Source: Streptomyces sp. Je 1-369
GTDB taxonomy: Bacteria; Actinomycetota; Actinomycetes; Streptomycetales; Streptomycetaceae
Length of the DNA stretch: 64,000 nt
NCBI RefSeq assembly: GCF_026810505.1
Contig: NZ_CP101750.1
Location: 3,997,254-4,061,253, forward strand
Direction: 5' to 3'
The notes beneath the pieces are model-generated. The model had not been told where the DNA came from, did no database searches, and was given only the letters and a program-made list of their open reading frames with translations. This document shows, in pieces, positions 34,585 to 43,272 of the stretch. Positions within the stretch are counted from its first letter, which is position 1. Every line of letters begins with the position of its first letter. The position numbers and the translations under genes are program-made.

Positions 34585-34872
34585 TCAGCGCTCGTCGCGC
34601 CGGGACTCCCGCACCCGGCGCAGCCGATTGACCGTAATCGGGTCGTGCGCGAGCGCGCGGGTGTCGTCGAGAAGGGCGTTCAGGATTTGGTAGTAGCGCA
34701 CCGGCACCATCCCGAGTTCCTCGCGGATGGCACGTTCCTTGGCTCCGGGACCGGGCCACGACCGCCGTTCGAGGGCGAGCACGGCACGGTCGCGGCCGGA
34801 GAGGTCGGAGAGCCCGGAGAGATCGGAGTGTCCATCCGAGGCGTCCGGCTCATCCGGGTCGTGAACGGTCAT
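34585..34872 (-). CDS. DUF3263 protein
   Basis: A 95-residue protein. The N-terminus is acidic with a duplicated unit (SDLSGLSDLSG). The core is LERRSWPGPGAKERAIREEL, then GMVPVRYYQILNALLDDTRA, the typical DUF3263 helix pair, which looks like a small helix-turn-helix DNA-binding domain. It is nine bases after the binding-protein stop and 19 before otsB, in one operon. Function unknown. Confidence 0.85.
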   Translation of the reverse strand: MTVHDPDEPDASDGHSDLSGLSDLSGRDRAVLALERRSWPGPGAKERAIREELGMVPVRYYQILNALLDDTRALAHDPITVNRLRRVRESRRDER

Positions 34873-34881
34873 GCCAGCACG

Positions 34882-36147
34882 CTACTCGGCGTTCTCCTCG
34901 GTCATCGCCCGGCTCTGGATCCGGCCCAGCACCGACTTCGGGTCGCCGCCGTCGCCGACCGTCTTGCCGATGTCCTTCTTGATGTCGGCGGAGACCTGCG
35001 CCCACGACGTCTTGCCCACCGGGTACAGCTCGGAGGTCGGGAGCTCGTCGAGGAACTTGCCGAGCTCCGTGTGACCGCGGTCCTTGGCCATCGCCTCGGA
35101 CGCGGAGGTCGTCACCGGCAGGATGTCGTACTCGTTCGAGAAGTCGAGGACGTTCTTCTTGCTGTACGCGTAGTCCAGGAACTTGCCGGCCTCCTTGCGG
35201 TGACCGTTCTGCTTGAACGCCATCATCCAGTCGGCGACACCCATCGTGGCCTGCGCCTTGCCGTTGACGCCGGGCGCCGGCACCATGCCGAACTTCACGC
35301 CCTTCTTGGCGGCCATCTTCATCAGCGTCGGGTGGCCGTTGAGCATGCCGACCTCGCCGCGCGAGAACGCCGCGAACGCCTCCGCGCGGTTCATCTCCGC
35401 GGGCGCCGTCGGGCCGGTCAGGCCCTTGCCGACGAGCTCGTCCCGCAGCCAGGCGAACGTCTTGGCGTTCTGCGGGGAGTCGATGGCGTACGAGCCGACG
35501 TTGTCGGTGTAACCGCCGCCGCCGCTGAGCATCCACATCAGCGTCTCGGCGGGCGCCTCCTCGGGGCCGAGCGGCAGCGCGTACGGGATCTTCACGCCGC
35601 GCGCCTTCAGCGCCTTCGCGTCGGCCTGCAGCTCGCTCCAGCTCTGCGGCGGCGTGAGGTTCGCGTCCTTGAAGAGCTTGGTGTTGTAGAAGAGCAGGCG
35701 GGTGGAGGAGGCGAACGGCATGCCGTACTGGATGCGGTTCACTTCACCGGCGCGCGAGAGCGGCGCGAGGAAGTCGGCCTGCGTGGCGATGGAGAGGAGC
35801 TCGTCGGCCTCGTAGAGCTTGCCCTGCGCGGCGTAGTCGGCGTACGCGCCGATCTGCGCCAGGTCCGGGGCGTCGCCCTTCTTGACCATCTCCTTGACCT
35901 CGCGGTCCACGTCGTTCCAGGAGTGCACGGTGACGTCGACCTTGATGCCGGGGTTCTCTTCCTCGAACCCCTTGACGACCTTGTCCCAGTACTTCTTGGA
36001 GCTGTTCGCCGCGGAGTCGCCGTAGTCGGCGGCCACCAGCTTGAGGGTGACGTCGCCGGAGTCGCCGGGACCGCCGCAGCCGGCGAGTACGCCCGCCATG
36101 CCAAGTGCGGCCACCGCCGCGGTCAGTCCTGTCACGCGCCGCTGCAC
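34882..36147 (-). CDS. sugar ABC transporter substrate-binding lipoprotein
   Basis: A 421-residue extracellular solute-binding protein (family 1). The signal ends in a lipobox (MAGVLAGCGGPG, Cys 24). The mature part shows FEEENPGIKVDVTVHSWNDV, GMPFASSTRLLFYNTKLFKD and the GEVGMLNGHPTLMKMA region. By location beside nagK/nagA and dre-like sites it probably binds an amino sugar or its oligomer. No permease or ATPase genes are adjacent, so it must use ones encoded elsewhere. GTG start at 36147. A dre-like site lies 76 bases upstream, shared with the SIS gene. Confidence 0.88.
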   Translation of the reverse strand: MQRRVTGLTAAVAALGMAGVLAGCGGPGDSGDVTLKLVAADYGDSAANSSKKYWDKVVKGFEEENPGIKVDVTVHSWNDVDREVKEMVKKGDAPDLAQIGAYADYAAQGKLYEADELLSIATQADFLAPLSRAGEVNRIQYGMPFASSTRLLFYNTKLFKDANLTPPQSWSELQADAKALKARGVKIPYALPLGPEEAPAETLMWMLSGGGGYTDNVGSYAIDSPQNAKTFAWLRDELVGKGLTGPTAPAEMNRAEAFAAFSRGEVGMLNGHPTLMKMAAKKGVKFGMVPAPGVNGKAQATMGVADWMMAFKQNGHRKEAGKFLDYAYSKKNVLDFSNEYDILPVTTSASEAMAKDRGHTELGKFLDELPTSELYPVGKTSWAQVSADIKKDIGKTVGDGGDPKSVLGRIQSRAMTEENAE

Positions 36148-36222
36148 AGCTGTCCCACCCTCATTGCTTTGCTTCTACGTTCCGCACCTTGCCGAACTGC
36201 GATTTTCTCCCGAGTCCGGACA

Positions 36223-36238
36223 CAAGGTCTACACCACC
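36223..36238. promoter_or_regulatory. DasR (dre)-like site between binding protein and SIS gene
   Basis: caaggtctacaccacc matches the dre consensus at 11 of 16 positions, with 9 of 10 in the core. It lies in the divergent region (36148-36399) and could serve both genes. Confidence 0.5.
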
Positions 36239-36399
36239 CGAGTCTCACTTGTGCAACGGCGTCCCACCGGCCCCGAGCGTTGCAGGCCGCGCCCGGCGAC
36301 TGCTATGCACATGAGGCCGCTGTCAACATCCCGGCACAGCACAACGTTCGTTCATGCACGGCACATGGAACATCCCGCACTGACGAGGAGCCTTGGCGC

Positions 36400-37308
36400 A
36401 TGTCGCGTACCGCAGAAGAAATAGCCACTCAGCCCGCCTGCTGGCGCCGGGCGGTGGAAGCGGCCGCCGCCTTCGACGATCTGCCGAGGCCCGGTGAGCG
36501 GGTCGCCGTCACCGGCTGCGGGACGTCCTGGTTCATGGCCATCGCCTACGCGACGCTGCGCGAGGCGGCGGGCCTGGGCGAGACGGACGCGTTCGCCTCC
36601 TCGGAGTTCCCCGCGGACCGTACGTACGACCGCGTCGTGGCGATCACCCGCTCCGGCACGACGACGGAGGTCCTCGACCTCCTGAACCGCCTCAAGGGCA
36701 CGGTCCCGACCCTCGCGCTCACCGCCGACCCGAAGACGCCCGTCATGGACGCGGCGGACTCGGTGGCGGTCCTGGACTGGGCGGACGAGGAATCGGTCGT
36801 CCAGACCCGCTTCGCCACGACGGCCTTCGCCTTCCTGCGCGCCGGCCTCGGTCACATCCCCGGCCTGAAGACGGTGCGGGACGCGGCGGTGGACGCGGAA
36901 CTCGCGGTGACGGAGCCGCTGCCGACGACGGTCGTCGGAGCGGAACAGTGGACGTTCCTCGGCCGCGGCTGGACGTACGGTCTCGCGCTCGAAGCCGCCC
37001 TGAAGATGCGGGAGGCCGCGGGCGCCTGGACGGAGTCCTACCCGGCGATGGAGTACCGCCACGGCCCCATCTCCATCACCGGCCCCGGCCGGGTGACCTG
37101 GATGTTCGGCATGCTGCCCGACGGCCTGGCGGAGGACGTGGCCCGCGTCGGCGGCGAACTGGTAGCCCGCCAGGAGGTCGACCCCCTGGCCGACCTCATC
37201 CGCGCACAACGCCTTGCGGTGGCCCTGGCCGAGTCCCGAGGCTACGACCCGGACCACCCGCGCAACCTCACTCGCAGCGTGATCCTGGCGGGGCGCCCAA
37301 ACCAGTAA
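36400..37308 (+). CDS. SIS-domain sugar-phosphate isomerase/deaminase (AgaS/NagB-II/GlmS-like)
   Basis: A 302-residue protein with two SIS units. The phosphate-binding motif is VVAITRSGTTTEVLDLLNRL. GCGTSWFMAIAYATLREAAG opens the first SIS unit, and TESYPAMEYRHGPISITGPG is the YP-x-E-x-HGP catalytic signature seen in GlmS and AgaS-like proteins. It lacks the glutaminase domain of GlmS. Candidate roles are deamination of glucosamine-6-P or galactosamine-6-P. GAGGAG precedes the ATG. It is divergent from the binding protein and 647 bases upstream of nagK. Confidence 0.82.
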   Translation: MSRTAEEIATQPACWRRAVEAAAAFDDLPRPGERVAVTGCGTSWFMAIAYATLREAAGLGETDAFASSEFPADRTYDRVVAITRSGTTTEVLDLLNRLKGTVPTLALTADPKTPVMDAADSVAVLDWADEESVVQTRFATTAFAFLRAGLGHIPGLKTVRDAAVDAELAVTEPLPTTVVGAEQWTFLGRGWTYGLALEAALKMREAAGAWTESYPAMEYRHGPISITGPGRVTWMFGMLPDGLAEDVARVGGELVARQEVDPLADLIRAQRLAVALAESRGYDPDHPRNLTRSVILAGRPNQ

Positions 37309-37955
37309 CCACACCTGACCCCGCCCCGGGAGGGGACCCTGCCCCCGCCGCTCGCGGCGAAAGCCCCCACCGGAACCCACCCGCTTCGCTGGACGCAGCG
37401 GGGCCGAACCAGTAGCCGCCCCTACCCCACCCGCCGCTCGCGGCGGAAGCCCTCACCGGAACCCACCCGCCCCGCTGGACGCAACGCCCTGGCCCGCCGC
37501 TCCGCGGCGGATCACTCCCACCCACCCACCCGTTCACCCCGCACCGACCCACCCCGTAGGAACCCGCCGCGGAGCGGCGGAGTCTTACCGGCGGCGACAG
37601 GTGCAGGGCAACGGGCGGGCGGGTGGGAGAACCGCCGCGGAGCGGCGGGGCTTTACCGGGGGCGACAGGTGCAGGGCAACGGGTGGGCGGGTGGGGAGAC
37701 CGGCGCGGAGCGGCGGGGTGGTTCCGGCGCGGAGCGGCGGGGTGGTTCCGGCGCGGAGCGGCGGGGCTTTACCGGGGGCGACAGGTGCGGGGCAACGGGC
37801 GGGCGGGTGGGAAGACCGCCGCGGAGCGGCGGGGTATCTCCGCCCCCACGACACCGCAGCGAAACAGGGACACGCCCCCCAAAAAGCCCCCCGCCCCAAC
37901 ACGCCCCCCAGAAGTGGACTAGACCTCTCACGGGGTGACGCGCGAGACTGTCCCC
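37309..37955. repeat. palindrome-rich repetitive spacer before nagK
   Basis: 647 gene-free bases. The first part (37330-37510) has two copies of a roughly 90-base unit with ccgccgctcgcggcg and ccaccggaacccacccg. The second (37563-37845) has three copies of a 68-base unit: the palindrome ccgccgcggagcggcgg, then ctttaccgggggcgacaggt and gggcaacgggcgggcgggtg. One copy is expanded by two extra 24-base ggttccggcgcggagcggcg units. No gene is supported in it. Confidence 0.85.
37913..37928 (+). promoter_or_regulatory. DasR (dre)-like operator before nagK
   Basis: agtggactagacctct matches ACTGGTCTAGACCACT at 13 of 16 positions. It overlaps the region just before the nagK start (27 bases to 37956). 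DasR represses nag genes and is released by glucosamine-6-P. Confidence 0.72.
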
Positions 37956-38936
37956 GTGAGACACGTCATCGCCCTCGATGTGGGCGGCACCGGAATGAAG
38001 GCCGCCCTGGTAGGGGCGGACGGCACCCTGCTGCACGAGGCCCGCCGCCCCACAGGCCGCTCCCGCGGCGCCGACGCAGTCGTGGAGACGATCCTCGACT
38101 TCGCCGCGGACCTCCGCGCCCACGGCATCGCCCACTACGGCGAACCCGCCGCGGCGGCAGGAGTGGCCGTCCCCGGCATCGTCGACGCCGAGCGCGGCCT
38201 CGCCGTGTACGCGGCCAACCTCGGCTGGAGCAACGTCCCCCTCCGGGACCTCCTCAGCACCCGCCTGGAAGGCGTCCCCGTGGCCCTGGGCCACGACGTC
38301 CGCACGGGCGGCCTCGCCGAGGGCCGCATCGGCGCGGGCAAGGGCGCCGACCGCTTCCTGTTCGTCCCCCTGGGTACCGGCATCGCGGGCGCCATCGGCA
38401 TCGGCGGCGCCATCGAACCCGGCGCGCACGGTTCGGCCGGCGAGATCGGCCACATCGTCGTACGCCCCGGCGGCCCGCCCTGCGGCTGCGGCCAGCGCGG
38501 CTGCCTGGAGCGCCTCGCCTCCGCGTCCGCGGTCAGCAAGGCGTGGGCCGAGGCGAGCGGCGACCCGGAGGCGGACGCCGCGGACTGCGCGAAGGCCGTG
38601 GAGTCCGGTGACCCGAGGGCCGAGGAGGTCTGGCGGAACGCCGTCGACGCGCTCGCCGACGGCCTGCTCACCGCCCTCACTCTGCTGGACCCGCACACCC
38701 TGATCATCGGTGGCGGCCTCGCCGAGGCGGGGGAAACGTTGTTCACGCCGCTGCGGGCGGCCGTCGCGGCGCGCGTCGTCGAGTTCCAGACGCTGCCGGA
38801 GATCGTCCCCGCGGCCCTCGGCGACACGGCGGGGTGCCTGGGCGCGGGCCTGCTGGCCTGGGACCTGGTCAACCAAGAACCCTCGAAGAGCACGGCCACC
38901 GACACCAACACCCACCCCACGGAGGTACCCACCTGA
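37956..38936 (+). CDS. nagK: ROK family N-acetylhexosamine kinase, NagK-like
   Basis: A 326-residue ATP-dependent sugar kinase. The ATP motif is ALDVGGTGMKAALVG, the catalytic region LGHDVRTGGLAEGRIGAGKG, and the zinc motif CGCGQRGCLE. It would make GlcNAc-6-P (or a related phosphate). The start may instead be the GTG at 37935 (adds MTRETVP); 37956 gives the family-like RHVIALDVGG. Its TGA overlaps the nagA ATG by one base (ATGA-like junction). The dre-like site upstream points to DasR control. The C-terminus (STATDTNTHP) is low-complexity. Confidence 0.88.
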   Translation: MRHVIALDVGGTGMKAALVGADGTLLHEARRPTGRSRGADAVVETILDFAADLRAHGIAHYGEPAAAAGVAVPGIVDAERGLAVYAANLGWSNVPLRDLLSTRLEGVPVALGHDVRTGGLAEGRIGAGKGADRFLFVPLGTGIAGAIGIGGAIEPGAHGSAGEIGHIVVRPGGPPCGCGQRGCLERLASASAVSKAWAEASGDPEADAADCAKAVESGDPRAEEVWRNAVDALADGLLTALTLLDPHTLIIGGGLAEAGETLFTPLRAAVAARVVEFQTLPEIVPAALGDTAGCLGAGLLAWDLVNQEPSKSTATDTNTHPTEVPT

Positions 38937-40129
38937 TGGCCACTAGCAAGGTTCTCGCCGGTGCACAGGTGGTACTGCCCACCGGGACCCTCACCAACGG
39001 CCGAGTGATCGTCGAAGGAAGCCGCATCAGCGGGAGCGCTCCCGCGGACACGGAGACGGACACGGAGACGGACACACAGACGGCCACACAGACGGACACA
39101 CGGACGGAGAGGCTCGACCTCACCGGCCACTGGCTGGTCCCCGGCTTCGTGGACATCCACAACCACGGCGGCGGCGGCGCCTCCTTCACCTCGGGCACCG
39201 TCGAGGACGTCCTCAAGGGCATCCACACGCACCGCCTGCACGGCACCACCACCGTCGTCGCCTCCACGGTCACCGGCGAGATGGACTTCCTGGCCCAGCG
39301 CGCGGGCATCCTCTCCGAACTCGCCGAGCAGGGCGACCTCGCGGGCATCCACTTCGAGGGCCCGTTCATCTCCCCGTGCCGCAAGGGCGCCCACAGCGAG
39401 GGCCTGCTGCGCCACCCCGACCCCGCCGACGTCCGCAAGCTCCTCGACGCGGCCCGCGGCCAGGCCAGGATGGTCACGCTCGCCACCGAACTCCCGGGCG
39501 GCATCGACTCCGTACGCCTCCTCGCCGAGCACGGCGTCATCGCGGCGATCGGCCACACGGACGCGACGTACGAGCAGACCGTCGAGGCGATCGACGCGGG
39601 CGCCACCGTCGCCACGCACCTGTTCAACGCCATGCCGGGCCTCGGCCACCGCGCGCCGGGCCCGATCGCCGCGCTCCTGGAGGACGAGCGGATCACCGTC
39701 GAGCTCATCAACGACGGCACCCACCTCCACCCGGCCGCCTTCGAGCTGGCCTTCCACCACGCGGGCACGGACCGCGTCGCGCTGATCACCGACGCGATGG
39801 ACGCGGCGGGCTTCGGCGACGGGCGCTACATGCTCGGCCCGCTGGAGGTCGAGGTGAAGGACAGCGTCGCGCGGCTCGTCGAGGGCGGCTCGATCGCGGG
39901 CTCGACCCTCACCCAGGACCGCGCGTTCAAGCGCTCGGTGACCGTCGACGGGCTGTCCGTCGAGGACACGGTCCGCGCCGTCTCCGCCAACCCGGCCAAG
40001 CTCCTCGGCCAGTACGACAAGGTGGGCTCCCTTGAGCCCGGCAAGGACGCGGACCTGGTGGTCCTGGACGCGGCCTTCGACGTCAAGGGCGTCATGCGCA
40101 AGGGCGAATGGGTGGTTGAACCCTTCTAA
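38936..40129 (+). CDS. nagA: N-acetylglucosamine-6-phosphate deacetylase
   Basis: A 397-residue amidohydrolase. Metal motif VDIHNHGGGG, HFEGPFISPCRKGAHSEGLL, GHTDATYEQTVEAIDAG, ATHLFNAMPGLGHRAPG and LITDAMDAAG are all present. It removes acetate from GlcNAc-6-P to leave glucosamine-6-P. A Thr/Asp-rich repeat (DTETDTETDTQT type, residues 38-57) is inserted in the N-terminal beta region. GGAGGT precedes the ATG, which overlaps the nagK stop. It ends at the strong hairpin 40161-40206. Confidence 0.94.
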   Translation: MATSKVLAGAQVVLPTGTLTNGRVIVEGSRISGSAPADTETDTETDTQTATQTDTRTERLDLTGHWLVPGFVDIHNHGGGGASFTSGTVEDVLKGIHTHRLHGTTTVVASTVTGEMDFLAQRAGILSELAEQGDLAGIHFEGPFISPCRKGAHSEGLLRHPDPADVRKLLDAARGQARMVTLATELPGGIDSVRLLAEHGVIAAIGHTDATYEQTVEAIDAGATVATHLFNAMPGLGHRAPGPIAALLEDERITVELINDGTHLHPAAFELAFHHAGTDRVALITDAMDAAGFGDGRYMLGPLEVEVKDSVARLVEGGSIAGSTLTQDRAFKRSVTVDGLSVEDTVRAVSANPAKLLGQYDKVGSLEPGKDADLVVLDAAFDVKGVMRKGEWVVEPF

Positions 40130-40160
40130 CCCCCTGACAACCCCACCCGAACCCCACCCG

Positions 40161-40206
40161 AACAGAAGGCGGTTGGCCCACCCCCCTGGGCCAACCGCCT
40201 TCTGTT
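40161..40206 (+). terminator. strong terminator after nagKA
   Basis: aacagaaggcggttggccca pairs perfectly over 20 bp with its complement around cccccc, followed by TTGG. It separates nagKA from the kinase-aldolase genes, which therefore need their own promoter. Confidence 0.93.
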
Positions 40207-40299
40207 TGGCATGATCAGAGCCCTGCGAACGTCGCTGGGCACGTCGCTTGGCACGTCGCTGAGAACGTCGAACGAACAGGCACTTCGGGGGTGGTACGA

Positions 40300-41235
40300 G
40301 TGATCCTCACCGTCACACTGAACGCCGCGCTCGACATCACCTACCGCGTCCCCACTCTCACCCCGCACGCCTCGCACCGCGTCACCGAGGTGACCGAACG
40401 CCCCGGCGGCAAGGGCCTGAACGTCGCCCGCGTGCTCGCCGCCCTCGGCCACGACGTCACCGTCACCGGTTTCGCGGGCGGCGACACCGGCCGCACCCTG
40501 CGCGAACGCCTCGCCGCCGAGCCGCGCATCACGGACGCCCTCGCCCCGGTCGCGGGCAACACCCGCCGCACACTCGCCGTCGTCGACGCGGCGACCGGCG
40601 ACACCACCCAGCTCAACGAGCCGGGCCCGGCCGTCACCCCCGCCGAGTGGGCCGCTTTCCTGGACTCCTACGAGGAGTTGCTGCACCGCGACGACCTGAC
40701 CGCGGTCGCCCTCTGCGGCAGCCTCCCGCCGGGCGTCCCCGTCGGCGCGTACGCCCTCCTCATACGGTCCGCACGGGCCGCCCGCGTCCCCGTCCTGCTC
40801 GACACGAGCGGGGAGCCGCTGCGCCGGGGCGTCGCCGCCCGCCCCGACATCGTCAAGCCCAACGCGGACGAACTCGCCGAGCTCACCGGCTCCCACGAGC
40901 CCAACCGTGCCACCCGCGACGCCCGCCGCAGAGGCGCCCACGCCGTGGTCGCCTCACTCGGCGCCGACGGCCTCCTCGCCGTCACCGCGGACGGCGGCTG
41001 GCGCGCCCGGCCCCCGAAGCGGGTCCGCGGCAACCCGACCGGCGCGGGCGACTCGGCGGTCGCGGGCCTCCTCTCCGGCCTGGCCGAACGCCTTCCGTGG
41101 CCGGACCGCCTGGCCCGCGCCGTGGCCCTGTCGGCAGCGACGGTGGTGGCGCCGGTGGCGGGTGAGTTCGACCCCTCCACGTACAAAGATCTGCTGCCTC
41201 GTGTCGCGGTGACCGGGCAGGTCACCGCGGCCTGA
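40300..41235 (+). CDS. PfkB family 1-phosphofructokinase/tagatose-6-phosphate kinase-like
   Basis: A 311-residue ribokinase-fold kinase: MILTVTLNAALDITYRVPTL, then ERPGGKGLNVARVLAALGHD and KPNADELAELTGS, with the GAGDSAVAGLLSGLAE ATP/anion-hole motif. This is the LacC/FruK branch. Next door is a class II ketose bisphosphate aldolase, so the product may be tagatose- or fructose-1,6-bisphosphate. GGGGG lies eight bases before the GTG at 40300; the GTG at 40291 is an alternative. Upstream (40227-40275) are four near-repeats of gcacgtcgct. Confidence 0.85.
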   Translation: MILTVTLNAALDITYRVPTLTPHASHRVTEVTERPGGKGLNVARVLAALGHDVTVTGFAGGDTGRTLRERLAAEPRITDALAPVAGNTRRTLAVVDAATGDTTQLNEPGPAVTPAEWAAFLDSYEELLHRDDLTAVALCGSLPPGVPVGAYALLIRSARAARVPVLLDTSGEPLRRGVAARPDIVKPNADELAELTGSHEPNRATRDARRRGAHAVVASLGADGLLAVTADGGWRARPPKRVRGNPTGAGDSAVAGLLSGLAERLPWPDRLARAVALSAATVVAPVAGEFDPSTYKDLLPRVAVTGQVTAA

Positions 41236-41297
41236 ACCGCCGCACCGCCTGAAGCAATCGGCCTGGAGCAACCGGCCTGGAGCAATGGGAGAGAACC

Positions 41298-42146
41298 GTG
41301 CCACTGGTCAGCACCGGCGAACTCGTCTCGGAGGCCCGCGCCGCGGGTCACGGCGTCGCCGCGTTCAACGTCATCACCCTGGAGCACGCGGAGGCGGTCG
41401 CGCTGGGCGCGGAGCGGGCCGGGACCCCCGCCATCCTGCAGATATCGGAGAACGCGGTGAAGTTCCACGGCGGCCGCCTCTCCGCGATCGCGGCGGCGAC
41501 GGCGGCGGTGGCCCGCGCCTCGTCGGCGCCGCTCTCGCTCCACCTGGACCACGTCACGGACGCCGAACTGCTGCGCGCCGCGCACCCCGAGGGGTTCAGC
41601 TCGGTGATGTTCGACGCGTCGAAGCTGTCGTACGGCGAGAACCTGAAGGCGACGGCGGACGCGGTCCGTTGGGGCCACGAGCGTGGCATCTGGGTCGAGG
41701 CGGAGCTCGGCAAGGTGGGCGGCAAGGAGGGTGAGGCGCCGCTGGACGCGCACACGCCGGGCGTGCGGACTGATCCGGCGGAGGCGGCCGCGTACGTCGC
41801 GGAGACGGGCGTGGACGCCCTCGCGGTGGCGGTGGGCTCCTCGCACGCGATGACGGAACGCACGGCATCCCTGGACCACGAGTTGATCGCCGCCCTCGCG
41901 GCCGCCGTACCCGTACCCCTCGTCCTGCACGGCTCAAGTGGCGTACCGGACGACGAGATCCGGCAGGCGATCACGTCCGGCATGGTGAAGATCAACGTGG
42001 GCACGGCCCTCAACGCGGCGTTCACGGGCGAGGTCCGCGCCTACCTCGGCGCCCACGAGACGGGCGTGGACCCCCGGAAATACCTCGCCCCGGCTCGCGA
42101 GGCGATGGCCGGGACGGTGGCGGGGTTCCTGGGGCTGCTGAAGTAG
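41298..42146 (+). CDS. class II ketose-bisphosphate aldolase, GatY/KbaY-like
   Basis: A 282-residue zinc aldolase: GHGVAAFNVITLEHAEAVAL, LSLHLDHVTDAELLRAAHPE with the catalytic Asp and zinc His, AVAVGSSHAMTERTAS, and LVLHGSSGVPDDEIRQAITS. It would split tagatose- or fructose-1,6-bisphosphate to triose phosphates. It lies 62 bases after the PfkB gene in the same direction. Together with the SIS protein, NagK and NagA it could complete an N-acetylgalactosamine route, though fructose is equally possible by sequence. Confidence 0.87.
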   Translation: MPLVSTGELVSEARAAGHGVAAFNVITLEHAEAVALGAERAGTPAILQISENAVKFHGGRLSAIAAATAAVARASSAPLSLHLDHVTDAELLRAAHPEGFSSVMFDASKLSYGENLKATADAVRWGHERGIWVEAELGKVGGKEGEAPLDAHTPGVRTDPAEAAAYVAETGVDALAVAVGSSHAMTERTASLDHELIAALAAAVPVPLVLHGSSGVPDDEIRQAITSGMVKINVGTALNAAFTGEVRAYLGAHETGVDPRKYLAPAREAMAGTVAGFLGLLK

Positions 42147-42162
42147 TCAGCAGCCCCGGCGG

Positions 42163-43185
42163 CTAGCCGTTGCTTCCCTCGACGAGCCACATCTGGTCGA
42201 TGTTCGCTCCGGTCGTCCCGCACAGGTCGCTCTGTGCGCAGGTGAGGGTGACGGTGTTGGTGCCCTTGGTGAGCTGGACCACCGCCCAGGTGTTGGTCCA
42301 GCCCTTCTCCCAGTCCCCTTCCTCCGCGTGGGCGAAGTTCTTCATGTTCAGGGGACGGGTCTGCTTCTTGCCGTTGACGAGGATGGTGGCGTTGGAGTCC
42401 TTGCCCGGCACTCCGTAGTTCACGCGGAGGCTGTACGACCCGGCCTTCGGAATCCCGTCGACCGTCCACGTCAGCTGCGCGCCGACCTTGTCGAACCCGG
42501 CGACGTAGACCCCGCCGCCCGCCTTGGCGCCCTGTACGTCGGACGCCGTCGTCGTGCCGCCCTCCAGCTTCAGGGCCTTCGCGTCCGTCTCGGGGAGCTC
42601 CGCCTTCTTCTCGGGCTTCTTGGTCGGCTTGTCGCTGGGCTTGACGCTCTCGGCCTGCGACGGCGTGCTGCCCGCCCCCGCGTCCGAGCCCTTGTCGTCG
42701 TCGTTGCCGGTGATCAGCGCGGCGCCGATACCGAGCGCGACGACCGCGACGACGGCGACCGCCGCGATCAGCAGACCCTTGGTGTTCGGCCCGCGGCCAC
42801 GGCCACCGCCACCCGCGGGCGCGTACTGCGGCGACGCGACGGGCGCACCGCCGGGCTGCGCCTCCGGGGCGGTGTAGTGGGCGTTGGGCTGCCCGTAGCC
42901 CTGCTGGGGCTGCTGGGCCTGCTGCTGGTGCGGGACCTGCTGGCCGTACGTCTGCTGGCCGTACGCCTGCTGACCGCCGTAGGTCTGCTGGCCGTACGCC
43001 GGGCGCCGGTCGCCTACCGCGCGGACGTGGTTGTACGAGGACCGGGGACCCGGGTACCCGTAGCCGCCCCCGCCGCTGGGCGGGGTCGCTCCGGCGGCCT
43101 GCCCGTCCTCGTACAGGTAGCCGAACGGATCGTCGTCGCCCTGCGGCGCGCTCGGCGTGTTCTCGCCGTTATTGCCGGGCGTCAT
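42163..43185 (-). CDS. membrane-anchored protein with C-terminal carbohydrate-binding module
   Basis: A 340-residue protein in three parts. Residues 1-135 are disordered and Gln/Tyr/Gly-rich with repeated YGQQTYG units. One membrane segment follows (about 138-160, GLLIAAVAVVAVVALGIGAA), then a Ser/Lys/Pro linker. The C-terminal 140 residues are a CBM6/35-like beta-sandwich (VYVAGFDKVGAQLTWTVDGI, then WAVVQLTKGTNTVTL). It would face outward with the CBM at the wall. It is convergent with the aldolase, ending 16 bases from it. Carbohydrate-binding is consistent with the neighbouring amino-sugar genes, but no enzyme domain is visible. Confidence 0.8.
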   Translation of the reverse strand: MTPGNNGENTPSAPQGDDDPFGYLYEDGQAAGATPPSGGGGYGYPGPRSSYNHVRAVGDRRPAYGQQTYGGQQAYGQQTYGQQVPHQQQAQQPQQGYGQPNAHYTAPEAQPGGAPVASPQYAPAGGGGRGRGPNTKGLLIAAVAVVAVVALGIGAALITGNDDDKGSDAGAGSTPSQAESVKPSDKPTKKPEKKAELPETDAKALKLEGGTTTASDVQGAKAGGGVYVAGFDKVGAQLTWTVDGIPKAGSYSLRVNYGVPGKDSNATILVNGKKQTRPLNMKNFAHAEEGDWEKGWTNTWAVVQLTKGTNTVTLTCAQSDLCGTTGANIDQMWLVEGSNG

Positions 43186-43272
43186 TCCCTGGTCACTCCC
43201 TCACATCGCTGACGCGGGGAGCCTACCCGGTTCCCTGGTGGCCAAGGGGTGGCGTCGGCCTCATCCAGGGCG

